Part shown: piece after piece, positions 34,657 to 45,933 of the stretch
Layout of the letters: each line of letters opens with the position of its first letter
How positions within the stretch are numbered: the stretch's first letter is position 1
From: Asterias amurensis
Taxonomy: Eukaryota > Echinodermata > Asteroidea > Forcipulatida > Asteriidae
Length of the DNA stretch: 64,000 bases
Assembly: GCF_032118995.1 (NCBI RefSeq)
Contig: NC_092649.1
Span: forward strand, 28,517,927 to 28,581,926
Direction: 5' to 3'
The notes under the pieces: model-generated
The model's input: only the letters and a program-made list of their open reading frames with translations
The model's database searches: none
Told to the model about the DNA's origin: nothing
Position numbers and translations under genes: made by a program

Positions 34657-37600
34657 TTAAGACTTTGCCCATTTGATGCGTGCGTCTGCAGGGATTACAC
34701 AGCAAGCATGGCCGAACCTTGGTGACCGCAGTGGCGCTAGTCCGTCGGTCCACGACATCGCTACCGGATCGAAACACTCGACGTTCGGCAGAGGGTCTTC
34801 GTGATCATCATCCATGCCGCCGATAATGTAGGCTTTATCACCTGAAGAATACAATAACATTACGATACAAAGTGACAAAATATTAATAAGACTTAGATCG
34901 ACTGTAACAAAAGAAAGTTTCAAATAATTGAGTCTTGAAAAGTCCCTTGAAAATCTGAGTGAGTCAGCCTGGCGACTATGAGTATGTTTATCATTCTGTA
35001 ACGAAATTTCAATGAAGTGGAGGGCTCTTTGACCATGAATATAGGGGGAAAGGTGGTTTGAGTTCATAAGCAAATATACTAACGTACCCACTGTTACTGT
35101 ATTCGCATCATGGCGACCCTGCCAAAGGTCGGCCACAAACACCCACTCGTCCTTACGCTCATCGAACATCTCTATCGTCGACAGTGATTGGTTCTTTTCC
35201 TCTGAAGGACCTGGATCACCAACAAATCCACCAATCATGTAGAGTCTCTCTGCCATCTCGAGGAGACTTGTGTGACAACGTGGGACGCGTAGAGGGGTTA
35301 CAAGGGTCCACCTTTTATTTCAGTAAATAATGTTGACGTTAAGAACAGAATATGGTTTTACTCGATTTGCTTATGCATTCGACGTATAACAGAGGTAACA
35401 GAATAATTTGTTTGAGAACTTCTTGTTTCTTAGGGAATTAATTGCACAATTGTTTTTCAGTTATCTGTTTTAACGTATATCTGATGATATTAATTCTTAA
35501 AGCTTGAGTTACTTTTTATCGTATTTTTTATTCTTCACACACACAGCAGTAGATAATTGTATTTAACATGGATTTCTTTGATCGTGACCAAGTCCAAGAA
35601 CAAAATTCATTAATATTCCCAACAAATGCATTTATCAAATGAGCTGTCACCCACGATTCACGACACAGTCATATCATACACAGCCAAAATAATTATGTCA
35701 TAATAAATCCGATAAATTCTACGTAAACCGTACGGATGTATTGTTTGATGCTTTGCATGGATTGAATTGAAAGTAGCTAGTAAACTTGCGGGGAAAACCA
35801 CGTGTGAGTCTGTGTGTGTATTAAAGTAACTGCGTTTAAAGGGAAGTACACGTTTCGGGACACTCTTCAAATATCTGGAAATAAAACCTTTGGTTAGAAT
35901 CCTACATCAGCTTTCGATAGTATACCAGGGGTGGATTTCACAAAGAGTTAGGACTAGTCCTATCTTAGGACTAGTCCTAGGAGATATACAAATTGCATGG
36001 ATAGTCCTAAGTTAGGATGAGTAACTGGTCCTAACTCGAGATAAGACTAGTCCTAACTCTTTGTGAAATCCACCCCAGTATTGTGAGAAACATTCCACTT
36101 CGAAGTGATGTGAATATGCAAAAAGATATCAGTTTTGTGTCTCAAATTTGAACATGAGAGACGTTACTGACAATAAGGCTTCTCATTATCGTGTATTCCA
36201 ATTACGAATTATTCTTCCTGCTTGAACTTCATTCGCTCCGGACCTTTTGCGATATCTCAAAAACGCGACCTTTTGAAATGAGTTTTCCAAATGGTAGCTT
36301 CATTGTTTACATTTTTCTACATTTGTAGGGCATATAGGCTTAAAAAAACACGAGCGGTTTCAAAAACCAAAGGTAATTTATTTTACTTTAAATGCGGGTG
36401 ACAATTTAAATGCAGGCAGGCAAGGCCTCAAAATGAACACATGTATACGTACTCGTCCCGAAATGCATTGTAGCAGACAACATCTGTAGGCACTGTCGAC
36501 GTTTCGGCCAAGCGATCTTCAGGGAAGCCACCAGCTACCCATAGTTGACCGCGGTAGACAGTTACAGCCATGCCGTACCGAGGCGATGGTAGGGAAGCTG
36601 CGTATCGCCAGCTGTCTGTCGATGGGGAATAACACTCCACTGTTGCAAGTGTCCTAAAATAAATACATAATATATTTGTCTGTCTGGAACCAAGCTCTAC
36701 ATTGTGATACTGTTTGTCTACTTGTTGCTTGAGATGTGTTGCCTTTCAATGGATTTTGGTGGCATGTGGATAAACAAACAAGCCTGATCTCACGTTGAAC
36801 CTTTCCCAAAATACCGGCCATTTTAAAATAGTTGGAACACGCAAAACTTAACATTCGTTTTATGTATTTAAACGTTGGTTATGATAGTGTTGAAATGTCT
36901 ACTTCCATTGCTTTGAATCCCCTTTCTGGCATACACGGTAACATCTTCAACATCATTGTCTTAATTGTGGCCTTGTGCATGTGTGAAGACAGTGTAGAAG
37001 TCCATTAAACACGGCTATAATTTGAGCCCTTAACGTTTCTTGTTTTCAAATTCATTAACCATCAAATCATGGCTACAAAATAAATGTGTTACCGTCCGGC
37101 GTGATCTTGACCTCCGACCACGTAGAGCTGGCCAAACAGCGCCGTTACCTCGTGAAATACCCGGGCGGTATCCATCGGCTGTGCCTCGCTCCACTCACCG
37201 CTCCGTACGTCGTATTTCAGTACGGATCTTACTGGTTTGAGAAAGTCATCCCCATCAGCATGTGGATCTGAACCACCTAAAGATACATGTTCGATTTTGG
37301 ATCTTAGTACATGACGTCATTTTGGTAAAGGGCGCTCTCGGTTAAAGCGGGTCGTTTATTGGCCCATCCTGCGTGCCGCCGTGTGGCGTAATGCGTTTTA
37401 GTGCATCATCGTTTTACCTTCAACATGGCGGCGTGATAACGTCATTACATACCAAGGTTCATTGAAAAAAATTATAACTGAGTACTGTTTGGAAAGGTCG
37501 TGTTGTCCAGGACATTTTTGGCGTGTGGCTTTTTTTTGCTGGTAGAATTCATATTTCTGTTTCTTGGTTAAGCCTTTGACATTTCTAGTTGATGAGGGTA

Positions 37601-40600
37601 ACAAGTTTTAAAAAGCAACGATGGGGATACATAACTTTGTTGGGTTTTGTCGTAGAGTTTGAAGGAGTTTACTGTCCTCGTGTGTTCTAGTTGGAAGTTT
37701 AAATTTGAATTAACCTGAATCTTTAAGTGGTAGATAGAAAAATCATCAGTCGAGACGCCAAATAAAAGCAACCTCCTTGTCTTGTGGAGTCCTTTTCTTT
37801 ATACTGTATTGCAAGACTTCCAGGTGTAAATAATGAGGCAGTCGATCGTATTGTTTTCAACTCACCAACAACATACACATATCCATTGAGGAAGTGCGCC
37901 ACGTGATGATTTCTTGCCACTGGTAATCGCGTCAATTCGCGCCACTCGTTATCATCCAATAGAAACGCTTCTACCAAACGGCCCATCACTTCAGACTCTC
38001 CGTTCTTCGCAACACCGCCGACCGTGACAATGACGTCAGGTCTGCGTTTCTTCTCCGCGTGCTGAGTAACGGGCCACGCTATTGGTCCACTCGCCAGAGC
38101 TTTTGGATTGGATGCTGTGAGTCGGTAGTCGCTCGTGAGGCGGGGTGCAAAGTAGTTCCTGAGTTTTTTTACAGGTGTTATTGCTGGTTTTAAATCCATG
38201 TTCATCCCGAGTACAGTTTTAGGCTGTAATGAAATCATCACAGAACGTGAAGAAAATAATACTTAAAATTTAATCAATCACAAACGATACAAATGGTAAA
38301 ACATAGAGCATTTTCGTCATCGTTAACCGCACAAAACATATCGATTGTTCCTCGTCTTTGGTATGTTTTTTTTCCTATCTGAATATTTCAATCGCAATTT
38401 TGTTAATGAAATTGATATCTAGTATGTCGGCTCGATAACACAAATCCCAAATGACAATGGAGTTTTTCCCCCATATCTTACCATTGGCCAGGGTGTGGGA
38501 CTTTGCGGGGTTTTCAGTGAAGGTTTTTGACTGGATTTGATAATGTCTTTCTGCTTGGATGACGAGGATTTGCTCGGTGAGGCTACCTCGCGGAGGAGGG
38601 GTGCTCCCGTGGTTTGAGTGCTGTTGTTCGCCTCCTTTGATATGTGTTTCTCGCTGTGAACGGACTACACGGGAGAAACAATATTTTGTGATAATTTCTC
38701 ACTCAAAAAATACTCAAGGCCTAAAGCCTGTTATATATGCATCTGAAAGCGCACAAATTTTATGCAATAAGTGTGCTTTTTCTTTAAGTATTCTTATGCA
38801 ACTTCGATGACAAGTTGATCAAAAATGTTCAGAGGTTGTAATTTTATGCACAATTATGTTGGGATACACCAGGTGAGAATACTGGCAGGTCTTTGACAAT
38901 TTCCAAAGGTGCCCACTGCCCAGTTCATCGGAAACTACTTTAAAACAGTTCTAGCAAAAAGAGGGGCAGCGAATTATTGGAAGACACAAAAAACGGCAAT
39001 ATGATAGCCAAATAAATTTACAAGCAATAGGGTACCAATTTGTATGTGTATTATTATGTTATAACGGTATTTAAACGGTGTCTTACGTCTGACATGTTTG
39101 TTGAAGCAGACAGAGTCTGAGATGTTTTGACGAGTGGCTGAGCTGATTTGACTTGAGGTTCTGGTTGCGATTGAGGCAACGGTGAGGATGATACAAATGA
39201 GGTACTCGAAAGAGTGTCACTGGAAGACAGTGTCTGAGAAACGAGGTTTTCCTCATGTAATGTAGCGGCCCTATTTGGTGGAGGTGGCTTGCTCTAGATA
39301 GAGAGTAAGAGGCACAAAAGTTACCCTCAAAACACAGTAGTATGAAGTTAGAATGGGTGATAAATAAATGGACATTTGCATCGGGTATAAAGAATATTTT
39401 GGTTTTACCTATCTACACCGATGTGTGTCAACAATCAAGGTTGTAGCTACCACGGTTGGTGCCGGTCGGCCATGAAAAGCTACTAAAACTCTTCACATTC
39501 CAATCCAAGGACGCTGCCCTTAACCCCACCAGGGGCCCTTAAGCGGACCCGGGTTGTTGGGCGCTACGCTGCCCCCCGATACACCCCACCCTCGACAATA
39601 TTAGCCGGCATCCAATTTACCCTAGCTACAACCTTGTCAGCACTGTATTCTCAGTGCTTTCTCTGTGTAAACACAGCATAGGCATATTACTCGCTGAGAT
39701 TCGAACCCACGACCTTGACAATTCTAGAGCGATGCTTACTATTACTAGAATGAGTGACTTGTTCACTTATATTGTCTGTAACACTGATGAATACATTGAC
39801 GTTCTTATGAAAACACAGCGACAGTTGTTTGCTGTTTTCGTAATGAGACACTGTATCCAACTGAAATTTTCACCGGGGACTTTCATTGTATCATTTCATA
39901 GGTTGTTTGAAAAAAGGGAACAATATTCTCTCACAGCTGTTTTAAGAGCAAGAACATATCAAGTATGTTCACCTTGTTGTTTGAAATTACCTCTGATTGC
40001 ACTTTCTTATCTTTAGCCAAGGTCTTTGTCTTCCTGTAAGATTGAGTTCCTTTGGATTGAGACTGATTTGGAATCTTCTTCACTGTAGATTGATCCGATA
40101 GTGAATATGAACACTCTTCTTTACTGGTCATCTGAAATCAAATAAAGAAATGAAATAAAGGTTGTTTGGGAAAACGATTTTTTTTCCCACAACTGTTTCA
40201 GAAGCAACACTTTAAAGAACATTAGAGTGAGTCAAGTATGTTCACTTTGTTGTTTGAAATTACCTCTGATCGAACTTTCTTATCTACAGCCAAAGTCTTT
40301 GTGTTCCTGTAAGATTGAGTTTCTTTGGATTGAAATTGATTTGGAATCTTCTTCACTGGAGATTGACCCGACAGTGAAGCTGAACATTCTTCTTCACTGG
40401 TCATCTGAAATCAAATATAGAATTGAAATAAAGGTTGTTTGAGAAAACGACTTTTTTTCTTCTCACAACTGTTTCAGAAGCAACACTTTAAAGAACATTA
40501 GAGAGAGTCAAGTATGCTCGCCTTGTTGTTTGAAATTACCTCTGATCGCACTTTCTTATCTTCAGCCAAGGTCTTTGTCTTCCTGTAAGATTGAGTTCCT

Positions 40601-43600
40601 TTGGATTGAGATTGATTTGGAATCTTCTTCACTGAAAATTGATCCGATAGTGAAGCTGAACATTCTTCTTCACTGGTCATCTGAAATCAAATAATATAGA
40701 AATGAAATATAGGTTGTTTGAGAAAACGATTTTTTTCTTTCTCACAACTGTTTCAGAAGCAACATTAGAGAGAGTCAAGTATGTTCACCTTGTTGTTTGA
40801 AATTACCTCTGATCGCACTTTCTTATCTACAGCCAAGGCCTTTGTCTTCCTGTAAGATTGAGTTCCTTTGGATTGATATTGATTTGGAATCTTCTTCACT
40901 GTAGTTTGATCCGATAGTGAAGCTGAACATACTTCTTCACTTGTCATCTGAAATCAAGTATTGAAATGAAATATAGGTTGTTTGAGAAAACGACTTTTTT
41001 TCTCACAACTGTTTCAGAAGCAACACTTTAAAGAACATTTATAGAGAGAGTCAAGTATGTTCACTTTGTTGTTTGAAATTACCTCTGATCGCACTTTCTT
41101 ATCTACAGCCAAGGCCTTTGTCTTCCTGTAAGATTGAGTTTCTTTGGATTGAGATTGATTTGGAATCTTCTTCACTGTAGATTGATCCGATAGTAAAGCT
41201 GAACATTCTTCTTCACTGGTCATCTGAACTCAAATATAGAAATGAAATATAGGTTGTCTGAGAAAACGGATTTTTTCTCGAAACTGTTTCAGAAGCAACA
41301 TTAGAGAGAGTCAAGTATGCTCACCTTATTTGAAATTACCTCTGATCGCACTTTCTTATCTACAGCCAAGGCCTTTGTCTTCCTGTAAGATTGAGTTCCT
41401 TTGTATTGAGATTGATTTGGAATCTTCTTCACTGAAGATTGATCCGATAGTGAAGCTGAACATTCTTCTTCACTGGTAATCTGAAATCAAAGAACATAAA
41501 AACACTGCCTTGCATTCCAATCGGGAAACTTGGAGGGCATGTCTCAAATAGTGAATTGTGTGATGTATTCAGATGGCTCAATGTGTCAATGTTCTGCCTG
41601 GATTCATGTTCTGTGATAGTTGTGAAACGAGTCTTTTCTCAGACTATAGAAAAGAGCAGCACGGGTTGTCTCAAATAATTCTTTTGTTAAACAGTCTTTA
41701 TTAAGTTTGCAAACCCTTAGAAATAGAGAGGATATTTTGTCATTGCTGCAAGGCGACTATGGGATGACGTGTGAAAAGTACTTTGTTGTATGTGCATTGT
41801 TTTTGTTGTAGAATGTAGAATTTCATAATTTCTTAACCCAACATTGTGTGTTTGAGAAAGTATTTTCAACCTATTTCTATTCTACTGTTTTTTTCTTGAT
41901 AAATAACAATTTCCTCTGATAACATGTACATCATTAAGTATCTCTTTCCTCACCATGTACAAACTGTCGCAACTGTCCTGATCAGACGTCACGAGTAGTT
42001 TGCTGAAGTCATCATCTGTCGGTTTCTCGTTTGAGCCTCTCTGTGATGAACTTTTAATTGTGTCACTTGTCGTTGCCAATGCAGTTCTGTGCCAGTAAAC
42101 CGCCATGACCTTTGACCTCACTTCCGGTATTTGCATCAACTGCTCATCGTCCTTGACGTATTTTTCGAGATCGTTTGGTGGAATGTAGTGGAATCGGACC
42201 TGCTTTATGAGTATCGGTACGCCTTTAAGACCATCCTCCCCATTGTGGAGGATCCAGGTTTTGGCGGCAAGAAGAATGTCTAACTCGCTGTCGACGTTCA
42301 CATTGTCGTCTGCCATGAGACTCGCTAGCATCTCAGCCGGACATATTAGGAATCCTTTGGTTCGACTGACGGCCATGAAATTATCCAGGACAAAGTTGCG
42401 AATGTTGGCGTGGAGGGAACCTAGATTGGCTTGTTTGGAGACAAGAAGGGCGTTCAGACAACTCTCAATGTTGTAACTTTGGAGGAATTCCCTTCCCAGT
42501 TGCACCACTCGGGCCATACTGAGGGAGTTAGCAGTCTGCATTGTACAGCACACGTTACCCCACCTCAGGTCGATCTCTGATGTGTACATGTAGCTTAGTA
42601 GTCTCCCAAACCCAGGGGCCGAAACCAGACCGTCAATGGAAATTCGACGTGGTAGACTCACCCTAGTCGTTTGTTTAAGTAGTAAACCCAGGAAGTAGTC
42701 ACTGTGAGTTGCCAGGACAACACTATGGGCGGGAAACTCTTTGCCATCTACTGTGACGATGGTGTCGCAAAGTTTATCATTGGCCCACATGACGTACAAT
42801 GTGTTCATGCCGTTGAGGGCGTGATTTATTACGGACGAATCTCTAACTTTAGTTGTTTCGGAATTGTGCCTCACCCGACGTCGTCTAGCGTCAGAAGTTT
42901 TGTTTCCATTATCTGAAATTTCAAGAAAAGAGAAACTAGACAAAGTAATGTAGAAGTTATTTACAGTGTGGTGATTTGTCGGTTACATTAGCTAGGATGT
43001 TTTTTATCGTGCTTAGAGTCTGAACTGTCGTATATTTCAGATACTAGCGCACTCCAGATCCACCAACCTCACGTGTGGGTAATCATCATTATAACACCCC
43101 TTGCAAAGATTCTGCCTGCTCATTGGTTTAGAGCGCGTCACATGACATGTCTTAGTTTTGCTACACGACGGCCGTGTGATAGAGCGTCGGTTTGCCATGC
43201 GCTAGTCCGAAGACTAGCACATGGCGCCGTGCGCTAGTCCGACAGACTAGCACACGGCGTGCAGTACCCAGACGTCCGTTGCGTGTACGAGGATGATAAA
43301 TTAATAGTCTGTAACCATTTCGGATTGTCCGACACTACATGCAACACAGTAGGTAAAAGTGTTTGCAATCTGTGTTCACGTCGTCCGTGGATTGTAGCAT
43401 TCAGGTCTGTAACTTAATAATAATAATACAGGTTTTAGAAATGTTTGGGGTGTTATAAAACAAATATTGACTGCTTTTACTCGTGCAATGGTTAAAAACT
43501 ATGACTCCCTCGGTGATCCCCGGAGCATTCTATTTTCCCTCGGCTTCGCCTCGGGAAAATAGAACGCTCCGTGGATCACCTCGGGAGTCATAGTTTTAAC

Positions 43601-44204
43601 CATAGCACTCGAAGCAGTCAATATTTGTATACTATGTAAACATGTTTGCACAGCACGAATTTCGAATTTATGTTTCACTTCCTACGCGTAGAGTGTCTGT
43701 ATCAATGGTTAAAGACTTGTATCTTGTGTGGTCGGTTTGTTAGCCCTCGGTTGGACTGCACTGCAACGAAGGAACCCAACCTGGCCTAGGGGATGTGATG
43801 AGTCCGGTATTTAATTTGTGAATACACGACCAAGTCAGTTGCCAAAACTATGTCATTGCTATGTTTTTGGTATCTCGTCGAAAGCCTGTTGATTGATGTT
43901 GTGCCTTTTTAAACGGTACAAAAGATAACCAGATAAAAACACAATTAGGCCTACGGTAAAACGAACCTTTTGAGATGAGTGACGTGCATCCAACTCTGAA
44001 TCCCTCCTCCTCCTCGAGTGTGGTCGTTTCCCCGCCCCTAGTTCCCTGTTCATCGCTTTGTTGCTCCGTTAATGGTTCCTCTAATTCCTCAGTAGAGACG
44101 ACTGTGACGCTTTCCAGCTTCGGCGGCTGTAAGCTCTCATCTTGCTCATATGCCGAGAAGTAGCTCTCGCTACAGTCACTTTCTGCCCCATCCATAGCTT
44201 CCAT
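34657..44204 (-). CDS. BTB-BACK-Kelch protein with a six-fold exon-repeat linker, 15 exons, complete
   Basis: Kelch-like protein; the family serves as substrate adaptor of cullin-3 ubiquitin ligases. Exons: 43967-44204, 41954-42912, 41340-41480, 41083-41223, 40807-40947, 40540-40680, 40264-40404, 39991-40131, 39087-39293, 38482-38664, 37866-38223, 37093-37276, 36441-36653, 35088-35311, 34657-34841. All phases agree, giving 1198 aa. Residues 1-79 are acidic; an RRRR cluster lies near 89-92; BTB about 110-225 (LCDTIVTVDGKEFPAHS); BACK about 235-340; six 47-aa repeats 400-681; Ser/Pro-rich linker 682-872; six Kelch blades about 873-1190, each with a double Gly and a following Trp (for example YVVGG, WVAGG, YMIGG, YIIGG). 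Vertebrate KLHLs are about 550-700 aa with a short linker, so this one is nearly twice as long. The donor of the 36.4 kb exon is the least certain site (36441 or 36449). No vertebrate ortholog is named with confidence. Confidence 0.92.
35928..36076. repeat. Palindromic MITE family B in a Kelch-gene intron
   Basis: ggggtggatttcacaaagag to ctctttgtgaaatccacccc, about 149 bp, well preserved. Confidence 0.9.
38689..38920. repeat. MITE family A, right-end fragment in a Kelch-gene intron
   Basis: gcatctgaaagcgcacaaatt, gatgacaagttgatc and ggtgcccactgcc match the right half of the family. Its start abuts the splice acceptor region of the 38482-38664 exon. Confidence 0.7.
39366..39745 (-). repeat. 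SINE-like family S2 copy split by a palindromic element
   Basis: Left part gcatcgggtataaagaatat and acaccgatgtgtgtca, right part agcactgtattctcagtgc and, on the minus strand, a B-box gggttcgaatctc. The insert at 39436-39636 divides it. Confidence 0.7.
39436..39636. repeat. Palindromic MITE nested in the S2 copy
   Basis: caaggttgtagctacc at the left and tagctacaaccttg at the right; about 200 bp. Inner arms partly pair (ggtgccggtcggcc and gccggcatcc). Confidence 0.8.
39991..41480 (-). repeat. Six tandem copies of a 141-nt coding exon with its intron (unit about 257-276 bp)
   Basis: Exons at 41340-41480, 41083-41223, 40807-40947, 40540-40680, 40264-40404 and 39991-40131 are each exactly 141 nt. 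Each is preceded by GATTTCAG or a close variant and followed by GTAATTTC, phase 0 at both ends, so any number of copies keeps the frame. Each encodes 47 residues of the pattern TSEEECS...KKIPNQ...TQSYR.TK...DKKVRSE. Copies differ at only a few positions; the first (41480) starts with Ile and the rest with Met. The roughly 120-135 bp introns between them are alike too, so whole exon-plus-intron units were duplicated, and recently. Each unit has an acidic first third, a basic remainder, one Cys and a TQ. All are inside the Kelch gene between BACK and Kelch. Confidence 0.93.
43089..43459. repeat. Dispersed repeat family C, full copy, in Kelch-gene intron 1
   Basis: Begins ttataacacccc and ends ggggtgttataa, an inverted pair. 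The body matches 8700-9015 closely and, weakly, 61120-61200. Confidence 0.8.
43461..43627. repeat. Hairpin element next to family C
   Basis: aaatattgactgctttta pairs with cgaagcagtcaatattt. The arms meet at a centre near 43540 with ttttccctcggcttcgcct. Part of this also appears at 61570-61660. Confidence 0.85.
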
Positions 44205-44590
44205 TCAGTTGCAGTTCAAACACATTGAATCATTTTGTCATAGAAAGCTTATTTTAGAGACTTCGATACGGAAGTAGCTGCAAAATGCAGATGTGAAACA
44301 CTCTACACTGAGAAAGTTTTTAGTAACTTTGCCTGCTGTGCATCATTGCTCTTGTGTAGTTTAATTCTAGTCTAGTCGATCATGTCGTGTTTGTTGTGTG
44401 AGAGCGCGCTAGCAACGCGCTCACACTTTATTTACACACGTACAGAGTACGTTGTGGTGTTAAACATTGGTAGCCTTGCGAACAACGCGTGTTCATTGCG
44501 CGCGTCACAACACGCGCATTCACGCAACACCGGTCAATCACGCCGCCCCGCCTACAGCTGCTGTACAGGGCATGCGCAAGAAAAGAAAAT
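44205..44590 (-). promoter_or_regulatory. CpG-rich upstream region of the BTB-Kelch gene
   Basis: The DNA just upstream of the first ATG is much richer in CpG than its surroundings, especially 44400-44580, with many gcgcgc and cacgcgc motifs and a gcatgcgca half of an NRF1-like site near 44571. No TATA box stands out. It is the likely promoter and 5' untranslated region; the transcription start is not determined. Confidence 0.45.
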
Positions 44591-45137
44591 AGTAAGTCAA
44601 AATTAATGTTTCTTACCTTGTATCTGCTCAATTAGTTTATGGGCTGTGGCTGAGACGGAGAATTACCTTTATTCAATAAGGAACCATTGTTGACACAGTT
44701 TTTTATTTTCCTTTTTTTTTTACAGTGAATTAGAAACAGACACAAGCAAATGCACTTACTGTTTTAAATTAAAGGAAACTTTTACTTTTTCTCAAAAAAT
44801 TTAAATCTGAAAAAAATGACAAGCTTCACAGTTATTAATTTTGGGCGTTATAAACAAATACTTACACATTCTCATTAAATAGGGGCCTACATCATTCCTA
44901 AAAAATATATAAAAATTTGAGAAAGGATTCCATTCGAAGTAGTATGTTTTGTTCACCCCAAAACGTTGTTAAGCGCGTATGTATGCCATATTAATTCTGG
45001 TGAAAAATACCATGACAGTTTAATGCTATAGTAGACATTGTATTCAGCTGGAACTCACACATGGGACCTTCATCTTTCTTTATAATTATACATATAGATC
45101 AGTATTATATTGACACAAAAAAACCGCAGCGCTACCT

Positions 45138-45571
45138 TTAAAGCCATTGGACACTTTCTGTAAACAGTATTGTCGATCCAAAGGCCCACACTTCGTGTAT
45201 CACAACTTATATACAAAGTAACAAACCTGTGAAAATTTAGGCTCAATCGGTCGTTTGTGCGGCAGGCTACAATTTAGGGCTCGGGCTACATTTAGGTGCC
45301 GGACAGTCGTCAGAGTCGGGAGAAAATAACGGGAAAACCCACCCTTGTTTCCGCATGTTCCACGTGTCATGACATGTGTTTACTATAAATCCGTAATTCT
45401 CGTTGTCGAGAATTGATAATTGGTTTAATGTTTTCTCAAAAAGTAAAGCATTTCATGGAACAATATTTTAAGAGAAGTCTTTTACCATTATCTTCTGTAA
45501 ACCCTGTAAGTTATTTGTAAATATGTGAACTTTTTTTCCTGTTCTGTTCCGAAAGTGTATAATGGCTTTAA
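45138..45571. repeat. Composite of MITE family A left end and family F end
   Basis: Starts ttaaagccattggacac with family A text (aacaaacctgtgaaaattt), and ends with family F text (gtaaatatgtgaac, aatggctttaa). TTAA at both edges. The middle is unlike either family. Confidence 0.5.
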
Positions 45572-45933
45572 AACATTCACATCCCTCCGTTATGACCACG
45601 TGGCCTGGCAGATGGGGGGAGTGGTTTGAGGGCTGGACTCTGTAAAACTGCAATACCATATCAACGAAAATTAGCCCGTTAAAATAGTTTACAAAAAAAA
45701 ACTCGAACTTGTTGGAAACCAAATTAATATCTAAAGGCTACTCTAACGAGCCAACCGCACTAAAGTAAAATGAGCCTTCAATTTGAAGTCTGAGAATGAA
45801 AGAAGGTAGAATATTGTCTGATAATATCGTAGGCTGTTGGTGTATTCACTAACGCTATATGCACATGTACAAATGAAACACTATTGGCATCATGAAGTTG
45901 ACTACTACCGGATCACTGTTGTAACCTCGATCT

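Noticed and set aside
36441-36449. Alternative donor GTATAC at 36448 for the Kelch exon
   Set aside because: It would end in phase 0, while the next acceptor at 35311 needs phase 2; the donor at 36440 fits, though it is a weak site.
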